From a virus: a stretch of 64,000 bases of DNA. Location: IMG/VR virus record IMGVR_UViG_3300031539_010038, positions 1 through 64,000 of that record. One strand, written 5' to 3'. The translations under genes and the position numbers were made by a program. The notes below the pieces were generated by a model. That model saw nothing but the letters and a program-made list of their open reading frames with translations. It did not search any database and was not told the origin of the DNA. Each line of letters opens with the position of its first letter. The stretch's first letter is position 1. Below, piece after piece: positions 55,807 through 64,000 of this stretch.

Positions 55807-56043
55807 ATGGATTCTTTTAAATCAGCTCTTCGCAGAATGATCTTGAAAAAACTGGTAAACCAGATAGAGGCTGGCGAATTTAACACTTTAGTTCCGGATA
55901 TAGAGAATATGTATCCTATGCATAAAAGCACCAGACAAGAATATCAAAGCCCATTAGATAGAAGCACTCATAATTATGGATATACTACCATAGGTGATGT
56001 TAGTACAGGGAAGATTGGCCCGGAAAATGAAGGGATTTTTTAA
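55807..56043 (+). CDS. Hypothetical protein, 78 aa
   Basis: This protein is of unknown function, with a helical start and a Pro/Tyr/Gly-rich end. It overlaps the next start by one base. No domain recognised. Confidence 0.6.
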   Translation: MDSFKSALRRMILKKLVNQIEAGEFNTLVPDIENMYPMHKSTRQEYQSPLDRSTHNYGYTTIGDVSTGKIGPENEGIF

Positions 56044-56438
56044 TGAAAACAATTACAGAAAGAATTTACGAGAGATTTCAGCTACAAGCCGATGAGGCCA
56101 GCAAGCAGGGGTTAACCAAGATTGCTCATAACCTTGAGCGGCAGCTCGCTGGAAGCTCAAAAAGAGACACTGAGGCCTCTTACGTCTATCCTGCCTCAGA
56201 GTTCAAGCAGGACATGGAAAGCGCGCTATGGCAGGCTGTAGTCCGTTGCGCGGACTATTATGATGCACCCATTGATGCTGAGTCTGCTCAAGAGGTTGTG
56301 GAGAAGTATGCTGAAGACTTTGTTAGAGATCTCAGAGCAGTGGCCAGAATAAAAGCAGATGTTGGAGCTTATGAGCAAATTCTGGTTGGAGAAAATAGAG
56401 AATATACCACATTAGAGGTATCAGAAGACGATGAGTAA
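56043..56438 (+). CDS. Hypothetical helical protein, 131 aa
   Basis: This protein is of unknown function, all helical, with an acidic end. Codons are richer in G and C than those of its neighbours, which suggests high expression. It overlaps the next gene by 8 bases. Confidence 0.7.
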   Translation: MKTITERIYERFQLQADEASKQGLTKIAHNLERQLAGSSKRDTEASYVYPASEFKQDMESALWQAVVRCADYYDAPIDAESAQEVVEKYAEDFVRDLRAVARIKADVGAYEQILVGENREYTTLEVSEDDE

Positions 56439-56907
56439 TTCAGATCCAGGCCACCTGGCAGATAAAGAGATTGCCCCGAATATCAGGGGGGTAAAATTAG
56501 ATTCCAAAAAATCTAGATTTACTCAAGAAATACAAAAAAAAGAAGAATTTCAAGAGCAAGCACAAAAAACTTTTAATAAATCTCAAGAAAAGAAAATGGA
56601 AGCTTTTGAGCTAACCAAACAGTTTTTAGAGATATTTAGAAAAAAAGTCCTGCCTGAAAATAAAGGACCAATGGAGAAAGAAATTGAAATAGAGGTTCTT
56701 TCAAAATTGGTCCAGTGGGGGCTTGATGCCAATAATGATTCAGATGAGCTTGAGGGAGCCGGTTCCATGGGAATCATCACATTGCTTCTAAAGATTGTTC
56801 TGGTCATTAGAGATAAAAATAACATTTTATCTTATACGACAAATCAATTAGAAGACAAGGTAAAGTCCCTGGAGCTAAGATTAAAAGCGCTGGAGAGGAC
56901 CGAATAA
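56431..56907 (+). CDS. Coiled-coil hypothetical protein, 158 aa
   Basis: This protein is of unknown function, with a Lys/Glu/Gln-rich coiled coil at about residues 25-70, a globular middle, and another coil at the end. Possibly a scaffold or bridge protein; this is inference. Confidence 0.6.
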   Translation: MSNSDPGHLADKEIAPNIRGVKLDSKKSRFTQEIQKKEEFQEQAQKTFNKSQEKKMEAFELTKQFLEIFRKKVLPENKGPMEKEIEIEVLSKLVQWGLDANNDSDELEGAGSMGIITLLLKIVLVIRDKNNILSYTTNQLEDKVKSLELRLKALERTE

Positions 56908-56912
56908 TCCTT

Positions 56913-57143
56913 ATGTCTAAACCAATTAAAGATATCTCTAAAGCATATTTAATGCAATTATTGGTTCGAGAGAAAGAACAGTATCAAGCTTATACACAAG
57001 CATGTGCGCAATATCAAATAAATCCGGATCCGATAGCAAAGTCTCGTTCGACGGGAAAAATAGAGCTGCTGGAAGAGATTTTATATGGGACGAGTTCTCT
57101 GGTGAAGATGAAGGGAAATCTAGAAGATTTCAAGCGAAGCTAA
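56913..57143 (+). CDS. Small protein overlapping the primase-like ORF
   Basis: This 76-residue helical protein is of unknown function. It overlaps the next ORF by 141 bases in a frame one step back. At 57053-57059 the bases G-GGA-AAA sit in frame as a classic -1 slippery heptamer; a slip there would join this protein to the primase domain. Without a slip it ends in helix ELLEEILYG and a basic tail. Confidence 0.6.
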   Translation: MSKPIKDISKAYLMQLLVREKEQYQAYTQACAQYQINPDPIAKSRSTGKIELLEEILYGTSSLVKMKGNLEDFKRS

Positions 57144-57679
57144 TTAAATTAGCTAATAGAAAAGTTCATCTTTCTGATGTGATGCAGAGATATTCTATCT
57201 CTTTTCAGAAAAGATATTCAACGACAGGGTGGAGTCACATAGCGAAGTGCCCCTTTCCTGATCATACAGAAAATACTCCATCCTTTAATTATAATCCTAG
57301 GAATGGGGTATTTAATTGTTTTGGATGCCAAAGGGGCGGCCAAGCCGTCCAATTCTTGGCCGTAATGGATAATGATAGTCAAATTAGTACGGCTAGAAAA
57401 ATATTAGGCTCAAACTTTGATACTCAAGAAATTATAACACGATTAGAGGATGATAATGAAGAAGCTATAGTAAAGAAGCTTTACTCATTTTCGGACGCTA
57501 TCCGTAACTTTAATAAAAAATATGAATTTGCAAAAGATGCTACAGAATATAGTGAGACTATTTCTTGGGTATTAGACCTCTATCTATATAGAGCCGTCCC
57601 GGCCAATCAACTTCATTTAAATGAATTATCAATAAGAATAGATAGGCTTTTAGCCTATTTGGAGATATATGACAACTAG
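57002..57679 (+). CDS. DnaG-type CHC2 zinc-finger primase domain protein
   Basis: Residues 81-120 have the CHC2 zinc motif of DNA primases: CPFPDHTENTPSF, then NCFGC, preceded by DVMQRYSI. No TOPRIM catalytic core follows, so the protein holds only the DNA-binding part plus a helical tail of 100 residues. The start is unclear: the ATG at 57002 has no ribosome binding site and lies in the previous gene, and the next in-frame Met is inside the domain. A -1 frameshift from 56913 is one way to make it. It overlaps the SbcD gene by 11 bases. Confidence 0.8.
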   Translation: MCAISNKSGSDSKVSFDGKNRAAGRDFIWDEFSGEDEGKSRRFQAKLIKLANRKVHLSDVMQRYSISFQKRYSTTGWSHIAKCPFPDHTENTPSFNYNPRNGVFNCFGCQRGGQAVQFLAVMDNDSQISTARKILGSNFDTQEIITRLEDDNEEAIVKKLYSFSDAIRNFNKKYEFAKDATEYSETISWVLDLYLYRAVPANQLHLNELSIRIDRLLAYLEIYDN

Positions 57680-58865
57680 TCTTATAATAGGTGACATACA
57701 CCTAGGAGCAGGCCTCAATCTTGGAAGGCCAGGAATAGGCTCAAGATATAATAGCCGGGTGTCCGATCAAGTCAATCTATTGGAGTGGATAACCTCCGTG
57801 GCTGAGGAAAATTATGTCCATGATGTTATTTTAACAGGAGACATCTTTGAAGACGTAAAGCCAGATTACGTTCTGGTTAATATATTTTTAGAATTTCTTA
57901 ACAAATTGAGAGCACTTAATATTGAAACCCATGTAATTATGGGAAATCATGATCTGAGCAGAATGGGCTCTTATTATTCTTCTGTCTTAGATTTTATCAG
58001 CTCTTCCGAAATACCATTGGTGCATTTCTATAAAAATATAGAAACTCTTAATTATAAAGGAGTTTCGTATACCTTTGCTCCATTCAGAGATAGGCTGTCC
58101 TTAGAGGTTGGCACACTCGGTGAGGCTATAAATAAAGTACAAAAAGTGTTAGGGTATGAGACTATTTTCATTCCGGAGGAAAATGTTAAAGTCCTAATAG
58201 GTCATTTGGCATTAAAGGGTTCTATGCCCGTGGGTGACGAGCTGGGCGATGAAATAAATGAAATCATGTGCCCTATGAGCTTATTCGAAGAGTATGATTA
58301 TGTGTGGATGGGCCATGTTCATAAACCTCAAGTCTTAAATAAGACTCCAAGAATTGCTCATATAGGAAGTTTGGATATTTCTGATTTTGGAGAAACAGAT
58401 CATAAAAAAATAGTGGTTCTATTTAACCCAACATGGGATGAAAAATTTAAGGAGATTGAAGTTCCTTCTCGCCCACTAAGACGTCTGCGTGTAGATATAC
58501 CAGACAACGTTGATGCAACATCTTTTTTAATTGAAAAAATAGATGAAGAGCATAAAAATACTAATCTGAAATCATCCTACACAAAATTAGAGATTAAATA
58601 TCTATCTCCAGACATACCAGGTGTAGATAGGAAAAGAATAGCTGAATATCTAAAAAAGCTTAAAGTATTTCATATCTCTGGATTCGCAGAGACTCGTGCC
58701 CCAGCTAAGCTGATAGTCAATCAGGCTGTATTAAAAGATGATATCCTTCCAAAGGATGCTATCCCGGCCATCGCCAAAACGTTAGGTATTTCTAAGAAAA
58801 AAGAAAAAGACTTTAATGAATATGCATTCCAGATATTGGCAAAATATAATTTAAAGAAAAAATAG
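57669..58865 (+). CDS. sbcD: SbcD/Mre11-type nuclease
   Basis: The phosphoesterase motifs are present: GDIHLG, GDIFED, GNHD, GHLALKG and GHVHKP. A cap region and Lys-rich C-terminus follow. It is the nuclease half of the Mre11-Rad50 pair (T4 gp47), which trims DNA ends for recombination and late replication. The partner gene is at 59070, with one tiny ORF between. Confidence 0.95.
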   Translation: MTTSLIIGDIHLGAGLNLGRPGIGSRYNSRVSDQVNLLEWITSVAEENYVHDVILTGDIFEDVKPDYVLVNIFLEFLNKLRALNIETHVIMGNHDLSRMGSYYSSVLDFISSSEIPLVHFYKNIETLNYKGVSYTFAPFRDRLSLEVGTLGEAINKVQKVLGYETIFIPEENVKVLIGHLALKGSMPVGDELGDEINEIMCPMSLFEEYDYVWMGHVHKPQVLNKTPRIAHIGSLDISDFGETDHKKIVVLFNPTWDEKFKEIEVPSRPLRRLRVDIPDNVDATSFLIEKIDEEHKNTNLKSSYTKLEIKYLSPDIPGVDRKRIAEYLKKLKVFHISGFAETRAPAKLIVNQAVLKDDILPKDAIPAIAKTLGISKKKEKDFNEYAFQILAKYNLKKK

Positions 58866-58874
58866 ATTGGTATA

Positions 58875-59069
58875 ATGAAACACATTCATAGTAAGTATTT
58901 TATGCTTCTTCCAGAAGGTCTACAAAAAAATTACATCAATAGTATCGAGGCCATACAACTCAATACTATTGACGGGCTTATAGTGGATTCATCTAAATCA
59001 TTTATTGTAAAAAAATGGAATAAACAGAGTTATAAGCAATTTACAGATTTGCTTCTGGAAATAAAATAA
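58875..59069 (+). CDS. Tiny protein inserted between sbcD and sbcC
   Basis: This 64-residue protein is of unknown function. MKHIHSKYFMLL matches the M-x-I-H-x-K-Y start at 26110 and 3381, and KKWNKQSYKQF recalls the W-x-K-x-S end motif. It splits a gene pair that is usually adjacent, which suggests recent insertion of an accessory ORF. Confidence 0.65.
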   Translation: MKHIHSKYFMLLPEGLQKNYINSIEAIQLNTIDGLIVDSSKSFIVKKWNKQSYKQFTDLLLEIK

Positions 59070-61217
59070 ATGGATATATTACGAATAGTATTAAAAGATT
59101 TCGCTAGCCATGCTCTAACCGATATTGATTGTACTCAATTTAAAAGTGCAATTATCGTTGGACAACAAGACAATAATCCATGGCTATCTAATGGTGTAGG
59201 AAAAACAAACATTTTCTATGGTATAGACTTTGCTTTGTTTGGCAAATCACCATATACTAATTTAGATAACACTATAAGAGATGGACAAATAAAATGTGAA
59301 GTTACATTGGAATTTAAAATAGATAATAAGATATATAAAGTATTAAGATCCCGGACATTAAAGACTGGAACTGAAATTAAACTTTGGGAAAAGCATGGAT
59401 CGAAATGGGTCTCAATAGCTGAAAGAACAGCGAAGGCCACAACCCAGATCTTGGCAGATATAATTAAGATAGATTATGACACATTTCATAACTCTGTTCT
59501 TTTTGAGCAAGTAGATTTAGATGGGACCAAAGGCCTGGCCTCAGCGTCAGCCACAGGAAGAATCAATATACTTAAGCATGCATTAAATATTGAATTTTAT
59601 GATAAATTGTATAAAATTGCAAAAGATGATGAAAAAGAAATAGTTCATGAATTAAATGAACTATTACAAAAGAAAGAGTCACTAGGAGATCCAAATAAGA
59701 ATATTGAAGAGGATGAATGCGAACTTCTGAAAAATGAAGATATTCTGCGTGAGACAGAGCTTAAAAAAGAGCAATTATTCAATGATATTGAAGATGCCAA
59801 AGCACGACTTTTTCAATCCAAAAATCTTAAAGCCCTGATATGTTCTAAAATAAAATTAGAGAACGATCTTCTCTTATTAGAAGAAAAGATTCAGAAATAT
59901 AATATAGAAGAACTTGATAAGAAGATGATTAATATTCAGAAGGAAATAGGTTCCTTCGAAGAATATTTAGCCGAGGCCAAGTCACAAATAACTTCCCAGT
60001 CAAATATTAACATTGTTGATATTCAAAATCAGGTAAAGGTTCTCTCTGAGCAGGAGAATAAGATTCTATGGAATAGAAATAATCTTTCTCAAGAAATAAA
60101 AAGATTAGATTCACCTCTTCCTACCGATGACGAATGTCCAGTATGTTTTACATCTTTAACTAAAGATTATAAGCTTGAAAAACAACGGGAAAGATTATGT
60201 GCTCAACATGAACTAAGCGAGGAGCTAGCAAAATATAATGTTGAGATATCTAAGATCGGCTCCGAAAAACAAAAGTTAGAAGCCATAAGACTTCAGGCAG
60301 AGCAAGATATCTTTTCTAAAGAAGCCTTAGAGCGTAAGATTAATAAGTATAGCAATCTAATATATAATTATACTACAGATCTTAGTCATGTGAAAGATAG
60401 GAAAAAAGAAGTCCTGATATACCTTAATGAGGATACTAAAGAGCATGACTCCTTAACTAAGGAGTATAATAACCTTCTTAAAAAAGTGACAGAGTATGAC
60501 TTTTCCCAAGAGGAAATGCTTCAATTGGAAAGCAAGGTTGCCTCTTCAGGCGAAAAGCTCACTCAATATTCGAGGGATATAGATTTTTTAAATACAAAAA
60601 AGGGAGCGTATCTTGAAAAGATAAGTCAGGAAAAGTTAAAGATAAATCTATTTGAGGAGCTTGTTCTAAAAATTAAAAAAATAGAGTATAAGCTAGAGAT
60701 ATCTCAAATGGTGAAGCGTGCATTCGGCCCCTCAGGAATTCCCAGCATGATTATTCAAACGGTTTTAGATGATCTCCAGCTTGAAGCTAACTCATTATTA
60801 AATGATCTTAGGCCAGGCATTGAAATCAGATTCTCTCTTGTAAAGGAGAGATCGGATGGAGAATTAGATAATACATTAAATATTATCTATTTCTTTCATG
60901 GAAAAGAAAAAGAATATAAGCAGCTCTCTGGTGGTCAGAAACTTTTGGTGGCACTTTGCCTTAAAATGGCTCTATCTAAGATCATCCAAAATAAACTTGG
61001 GATTAATATACAGTTCTTGGAATTAGATGAAGTGGACCAATCATTGGACAGAGCTGGGACAGAAATGTTAGCAGAGATCATTAAAAAATGGCACAATAAG
61101 TTTAAAATATTCATAATTACTCATAATGATTGGCTAAAGGGAAAGTTTTCCCATGCAATTGTTGTAAACTATGATATGGAGTCAGGCTCAAATGCTGAAT
61201 TAAGGACAACATGGTAA
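59070..61217 (+). CDS. sbcC: SbcC/Rad50-type ATPase
   Basis: This SMC-like ATPase has a Walker A (SNGVGKTN, about residue 43), long coiled coils, a zinc hook CPVC near the centre, an ABC signature LSGGQKLL and Walker B FLELDEVDQSLD. It works with SbcD on DNA ends (T4 gp46). The length (715 aa) is short for the family because the coils are compact. Its end overlaps the kinase gene by 7 bases. Confidence 0.96.
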   Translation: MDILRIVLKDFASHALTDIDCTQFKSAIIVGQQDNNPWLSNGVGKTNIFYGIDFALFGKSPYTNLDNTIRDGQIKCEVTLEFKIDNKIYKVLRSRTLKTGTEIKLWEKHGSKWVSIAERTAKATTQILADIIKIDYDTFHNSVLFEQVDLDGTKGLASASATGRINILKHALNIEFYDKLYKIAKDDEKEIVHELNELLQKKESLGDPNKNIEEDECELLKNEDILRETELKKEQLFNDIEDAKARLFQSKNLKALICSKIKLENDLLLLEEKIQKYNIEELDKKMINIQKEIGSFEEYLAEAKSQITSQSNINIVDIQNQVKVLSEQENKILWNRNNLSQEIKRLDSPLPTDDECPVCFTSLTKDYKLEKQRERLCAQHELSEELAKYNVEISKIGSEKQKLEAIRLQAEQDIFSKEALERKINKYSNLIYNYTTDLSHVKDRKKEVLIYLNEDTKEHDSLTKEYNNLLKKVTEYDFSQEEMLQLESKVASSGEKLTQYSRDIDFLNTKKGAYLEKISQEKLKINLFEELVLKIKKIEYKLEISQMVKRAFGPSGIPSMIIQTVLDDLQLEANSLLNDLRPGIEIRFSLVKERSDGELDNTLNIIYFFHGKEKEYKQLSGGQKLLVALCLKMALSKIIQNKLGINIQFLELDEVDQSLDRAGTEMLAEIIKKWHNKFKIFIITHNDWLKGKFSHAIVVNYDMESGSNAELRTTW

Positions 61218-61810
61218 ATAGAATAGCAATAAGTGGAAAAGCCAACACGGGCAAGACAACGATAGCAAAACATGCTAAATCTTATTTAGAATCAAAAGAT
61301 TCTCAAAAATATAATACAAAACTTGCGAGCTTTGCAGATCCAATGAAGCACATTGCTAAGCTTATGTTTCCTGATATTTTATTGGAAACCCTATGGGGAC
61401 CATCAGAAAATAGAGAACGAATGGTAGTTGGAGCCATGAATATGGAAAAGGGATGTCCATTGGCCGCCCGACAGCTATTGTTAGATCTTGGCAAATTCGG
61501 TAGAGAAAAAAGCATGGATGTCTGGGTGAATGCCACCCTAAAGCCACTAGAGGGGGCAATATCTAAAGACAAAACCATAGTAGCCCTGATAGATGATCTT
61601 AGATTTAGAAATGAATTTGATAAATGTAGGACCATGGGGTATACTTTAATCAGAATACACCGTCCGAATAATCAAAAGATCATTGATGATATTAGTGAAA
61701 CAGACCTTGATAATGTGCCAAACTCAGCGTTCGACCATATTATTTACAATGATGAAGATTTAGATGCCCTTACCCTCAAAATAGAGGGTATATTAGACAG
61801 TATATTGTGA
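61211..61810 (+). CDS. Deoxynucleoside monophosphate kinase
   Basis: The P-loop GKANTGKTT (residues 9-17), SFADPMK, RQLLLDLGKFGRE and the DDLRFRNEFD motif match phage dNMP kinases (T4 gp1, T5). They turn dNMPs to dNDPs for DNA synthesis, including modified bases in T4. It follows SbcC directly. Confidence 0.88.
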   Translation: MVNRIAISGKANTGKTTIAKHAKSYLESKDSQKYNTKLASFADPMKHIAKLMFPDILLETLWGPSENRERMVVGAMNMEKGCPLAARQLLLDLGKFGREKSMDVWVNATLKPLEGAISKDKTIVALIDDLRFRNEFDKCRTMGYTLIRIHRPNNQKIIDDISETDLDNVPNSAFDHIIYNDEDLDALTLKIEGILDSIL

Positions 61811-61835
61811 TGTGTGGATAAAATGACATACGACT

Positions 61836-62156
61836 ATGGCTCCTCCAATATCAAATGCATTAAAAGAAAAATATAGAAAGATGCTTCAGAATGAGGGTGA
61901 AGAAGGGATCTATAAGACTTTCATTGGTGCTGGGATGCTTCATCTTCAGCAATCTATTTCTTCATCTGAAGATAATATAGATGTAGTATTATTGGACCGG
62001 GCGGAAATGTTTTTTGATATTTATAGAAAAACAAATGATGATGACTTTTTTATACTTGGTAAGGCATGTAGACGTGCCGGGCATACCTTATACAGGCTGC
62101 TCTTAAACCAAAATAAAAGAAATCCAAATTTTGAAAGATTTTTAAACGCCGTCTGA
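61836..62156 (+). CDS. Hypothetical protein, 106 aa
   Basis: This helical protein of unknown function looks soluble, with an Arg/Asn-rich end. One base separates it from the next gene. Confidence 0.65.
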   Translation: MAPPISNALKEKYRKMLQNEGEEGIYKTFIGAGMLHLQQSISSSEDNIDVVLLDRAEMFFDIYRKTNDDDFFILGKACRRAGHTLYRLLLNQNKRNPNFERFLNAV

Positions 62157-62157
62157 T

Positions 62158-63144
62158 ATGCCAGTAATTACAATAACAATAGTAGAGTCTAGCAGACAAA
62201 TTGTCTCAGGAATTCCACAAAACGTAACACTAGAGTCGAGCGTGCCTGCTACGATATTCTTTACTTTGGACGGATCCGATCCCGACATGAATTCTGAAAT
62301 TGCCGTGGGGCCCATAGCTATACCAACGAATAAATCTTCTGCCATATTAAAGATATTAGCCACCGATGGGGTGGATTCCTCTGGAATTATTACTCAAATA
62401 TATTCTCCGGACATTACTTCAATTAGAAACTTTTGGGATAAAGTAACGAATACCGGGGGGACATCAAAGGACATTTTCCCATTTGGAAGCCCAACATCTG
62501 GCCCAAACTTTACATACGGAAATGTTGCTGTTCCCCCGGTCGATTCTCTTGAGATAGTTGGTATTCCGGATGGATATGATGGGACAGGGACAGGAACGCA
62601 TTCTAATGAAACTGATAGAGAATTAAGTTCCTATGAAATTGTATTTTCAGAGACCAACTTTAAAGGAGAGCGAGGGCATGGGATAGGAACATTGCCTGCC
62701 CAAATCTATATTAGACCCCCAAATCATCCAGATCAACAATTGCAATCCTCATTAAGCGAAAGATTATTCAATCCGAGAGCAATGGTTATTCTGCAAGATG
62801 CCACGAAATCATCTGAGAATGATGATATTATTCATATAAATAGACAACACTTTTCTTTAGCAGATACGGAAAATGTAAAAGCTGGAGCTTTATTGAATAC
62901 TTCAGGAGAGGATAGCCTTGGGGCGACAGGCACCTTTCTTAAGTCTTATTATAATCCTAAAGAAAATACTATGACTTATTATTATTTTGATAGCGCTACC
63001 CTGAGATGGATTATCTCTAAAGAGCCGTTCACACCGAAGAAACCTGCAATTAATAACTTTGGAAAAATCGTCTTTTCTTCGAGAGGGACTCACTCTAATA
63101 AAGTATTTAAGTGGATGCCTTTTAAGCGCTCAAGACTAATATAA
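62158..63144 (+). CDS. Structural-type protein with CHB_HEX_C-like domain
   Basis: Residues 15-75 match the chitobiase/hexosaminidase C-terminal (CHB_HEX_C_1) beta fold: ATIFFTLDGSDPD, then AILKILATDG, then a strand. Phage virion and tail proteins often carry this domain to bind sugars or as a spacer. The remaining 250 residues are beta-rich and Ser/Thr/Gly-rich. Likely a virion part. Confidence 0.7.
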   Translation: MPVITITIVESSRQIVSGIPQNVTLESSVPATIFFTLDGSDPDMNSEIAVGPIAIPTNKSSAILKILATDGVDSSGIITQIYSPDITSIRNFWDKVTNTGGTSKDIFPFGSPTSGPNFTYGNVAVPPVDSLEIVGIPDGYDGTGTGTHSNETDRELSSYEIVFSETNFKGERGHGIGTLPAQIYIRPPNHPDQQLQSSLSERLFNPRAMVILQDATKSSENDDIIHINRQHFSLADTENVKAGALLNTSGEDSLGATGTFLKSYYNPKENTMTYYYFDSATLRWIISKEPFTPKKPAINNFGKIVFSSRGTHSNKVFKWMPFKRSRLI

Positions 63145-63195
63145 TCAAACACCAAGATTGTTTGGGAATGTCTTTCTGGCAGAAAGAAGAATAGT

Positions 63196-63411
63196 ATGGC
63201 TGATATGGCTGACGGTCGTTGGTGTGATTTATGTGGTGATAATTTCACCATAGATAATATGGTATATGTCTGCTGCGGGACATATATTTGCGATGGCTGT
63301 ATTTTGGTAGAGGCAGATAAAATAAAGCACAAAAGGAATAATATGAATAAGGATCGCCCTGATTGGGATGATGAGGATGTCCGAAAATCCCCAATACATG
63401 GGACTAAATAA
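63196..63411 (+). CDS. Small zinc-finger protein
   Basis: This 71-residue protein has CDLCG, then CCGTYICDGC, a six-Cys set that suits one or two zinc ions of RING or ribbon type. The C-terminus is charged and likely disordered. Function unknown. Confidence 0.65.
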   Translation: MADMADGRWCDLCGDNFTIDNMVYVCCGTYICDGCILVEADKIKHKRNNMNKDRPDWDDEDVRKSPIHGTK

Positions 63412-63441
63412 TTTCTCATAGCAAGAGGCAAAATAAAAATA

Positions 63442-64000
63442 ATGGTAATTAAAGCAAGCTACCTTCTGAAAAAACCAGAAAAAGAATTTCCACAAAGACT
63501 AAGCGTGTCAAAAGTAAAAACTTTTGATTCCTGCAAAGCAAAGTTTAAATACTCCTATATAGAAAAGCTCCCAAGGAAAGACTGGGAACATCTTACTTTT
63601 GGTAAATTATTACATGCTGTTCTAGAAGAATATCATAAGCAAAGATTAAATGGCGATGCGCGGGAAGCGCATGAGCTTATGTCTAGCACCTACAACGATG
63701 AGATAGGATCATGGACCGTTACTAATTCTCAAAAAAATGAATGTATAGATATCCTTCAAAAATATATCCAATATTGGACCGAATTAGAAAAAGAAAACAA
63801 GGCTCCCACTATATTAAGTGTAGAAAAGAATTTCTTTATTGATATAGAGGGTCAGGTTCTACTAAATGGATTTATTGACGTAGTTCAAAGAGACCCCGAT
63901 GGAATTCTTCACGTCGCTGATTATAAGACATCATCGGCGGCAGGAAAGTCTTTCTTAAAGAAAGACGAATTTCAGCTATTAACATACGCTTACGTTATGT
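63442..64000 (+). CDS. RecB-like PD-(D/E)xK nuclease, cut by the window end
   Basis: The ORF runs off the window, with at least 186 residues visible. The start matches RecB/Cas4-family nucleases: LSVSKVKTFDSCKAKFKYSY (about 21-40), GKLLHAVLEEYH, and the active-site pair G-F-I-D-V-V...VADYKTS near the end. Such nucleases act on DNA ends; some T4-like and jumbo phages have them near recombination genes, as here. Confidence 0.85.
   Translation, partial: MVIKASYLLKKPEKEFPQRLSVSKVKTFDSCKAKFKYSYIEKLPRKDWEHLTFGKLLHAVLEEYHKQRLNGDAREAHELMSSTYNDEIGSWTVTNSQKNECIDILQKYIQYWTELEKENKAPTILSVEKNFFIDIEGQVLLNGFIDVVQRDPDGILHVADYKTSSAAGKSFLKKDEFQLLTYAYVM

Noticed and set aside
61303-61635. Minus-strand ORF of 110 residues inside the dNMP kinase gene
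   Set aside because: It is a shadow of a well-supported enzyme with all its motifs on the + strand. The same applies to other minus ORFs inside real genes, such as 25597-25884, 42682-42996 and 63090-63431.
1-64000. Stop-codon reassignment, as found in some large phages
   Set aside because: All three stops end well-recognised genes at the expected lengths (for example TGA after IF-3, TAA after topA-region genes, TAG after groES), and no family is interrupted by one stop type.

Overview
The window looks like part of the genome of a large, AT-rich, lytic tailed phage with a bacterial host. Genes are tightly packed, nearly all on the + strand and often joined by ATGA overlaps. There are many tiny unknown ORFs, tRNAs, HNH endonucleases and T4-like DNA metabolism genes: SbcC/SbcD (gp46/47-like), dNMP kinase, dUTPase and a CHC2 primase fragment. 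No capsid, terminase or DNA polymerase gene was recognised, so the full genome should be far larger than 64 kb. The standard code fits, with TAA, TAG and TGA all used as stops. The host cannot be named. Host-type sigma70 promoters and a lipoprotein suggest a typical bacterium, probably with an outer membrane.

Layout. 1-7.7 kb: tRNAs and tRNA-like RNAs, tandem tiny paralogous ORFs, an HNH endonuclease and EF-Ts. 7.7-16.2 kb: three paralogs of a GT[RK]WCI family, GroES, a promoter-driven structured RNA ending in a tRNA-Leu-like RNA with a UUCG loop instead of an anticodon, more tiny ORFs, a lipoprotein and tRNA-Ser. 16.2-26 kb: RNA and nucleotide enzymes (Pth2, a 2H phosphoesterase, SpoU methyltransferase, Thg1-like protein), a fatty-acid-hydroxylase-like membrane protein, a metallophosphoesterase and an RmlD-like reductase. 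26-36.4 kb: Nudix, a secreted zinc peptidase, PPP phosphatase, two HU-like proteins, an AT-hook protein, DksA-like, ClpP, a DUF192/ADP-ribosyltransferase fusion and a nucleoside hydrolase. 36.4-52.6 kb: FtsK-like motor, PPP phosphatase, topoisomerase I, ribosomal protein bS21, MT-A70 methylase, HNH proteins, dUTPase and a nuclease-like protein. 52.6-64 kb: IF-3, peptide deformylase, thioredoxin, primase, SbcD/SbcC, dNMP kinase, a CHB_HEX-type structural protein and a truncated RecB-like nuclease.

The main theme is capture of host translation and RNA metabolism. One 64 kb stretch carries homologs of IF-3, EF-Ts, bS21, peptide deformylase, peptidyl-tRNA hydrolase 2, a Thg1-like protein and a SpoU methyltransferase. 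Beside these lie four ordinary tRNAs (Pro, Asn, Ile, Ser) and three aberrant tRNA-like RNAs. Each aberrant RNA has lost a different part: the D-loop/T-loop elbow, the whole anticodon arm, or the anticodon loop. A second theme is a scattered set of more than 20 tiny proteins built on a shared N-terminal template, which looks like a fast-diversifying accessory repertoire. Host-like promoters (GCTTGAC-N17-TATAMT type) start most blocks, and some place the start codon at or next to the predicted transcription start.

All calls come from reading the sequence and from remembered family motifs. No database search or folding program was run.
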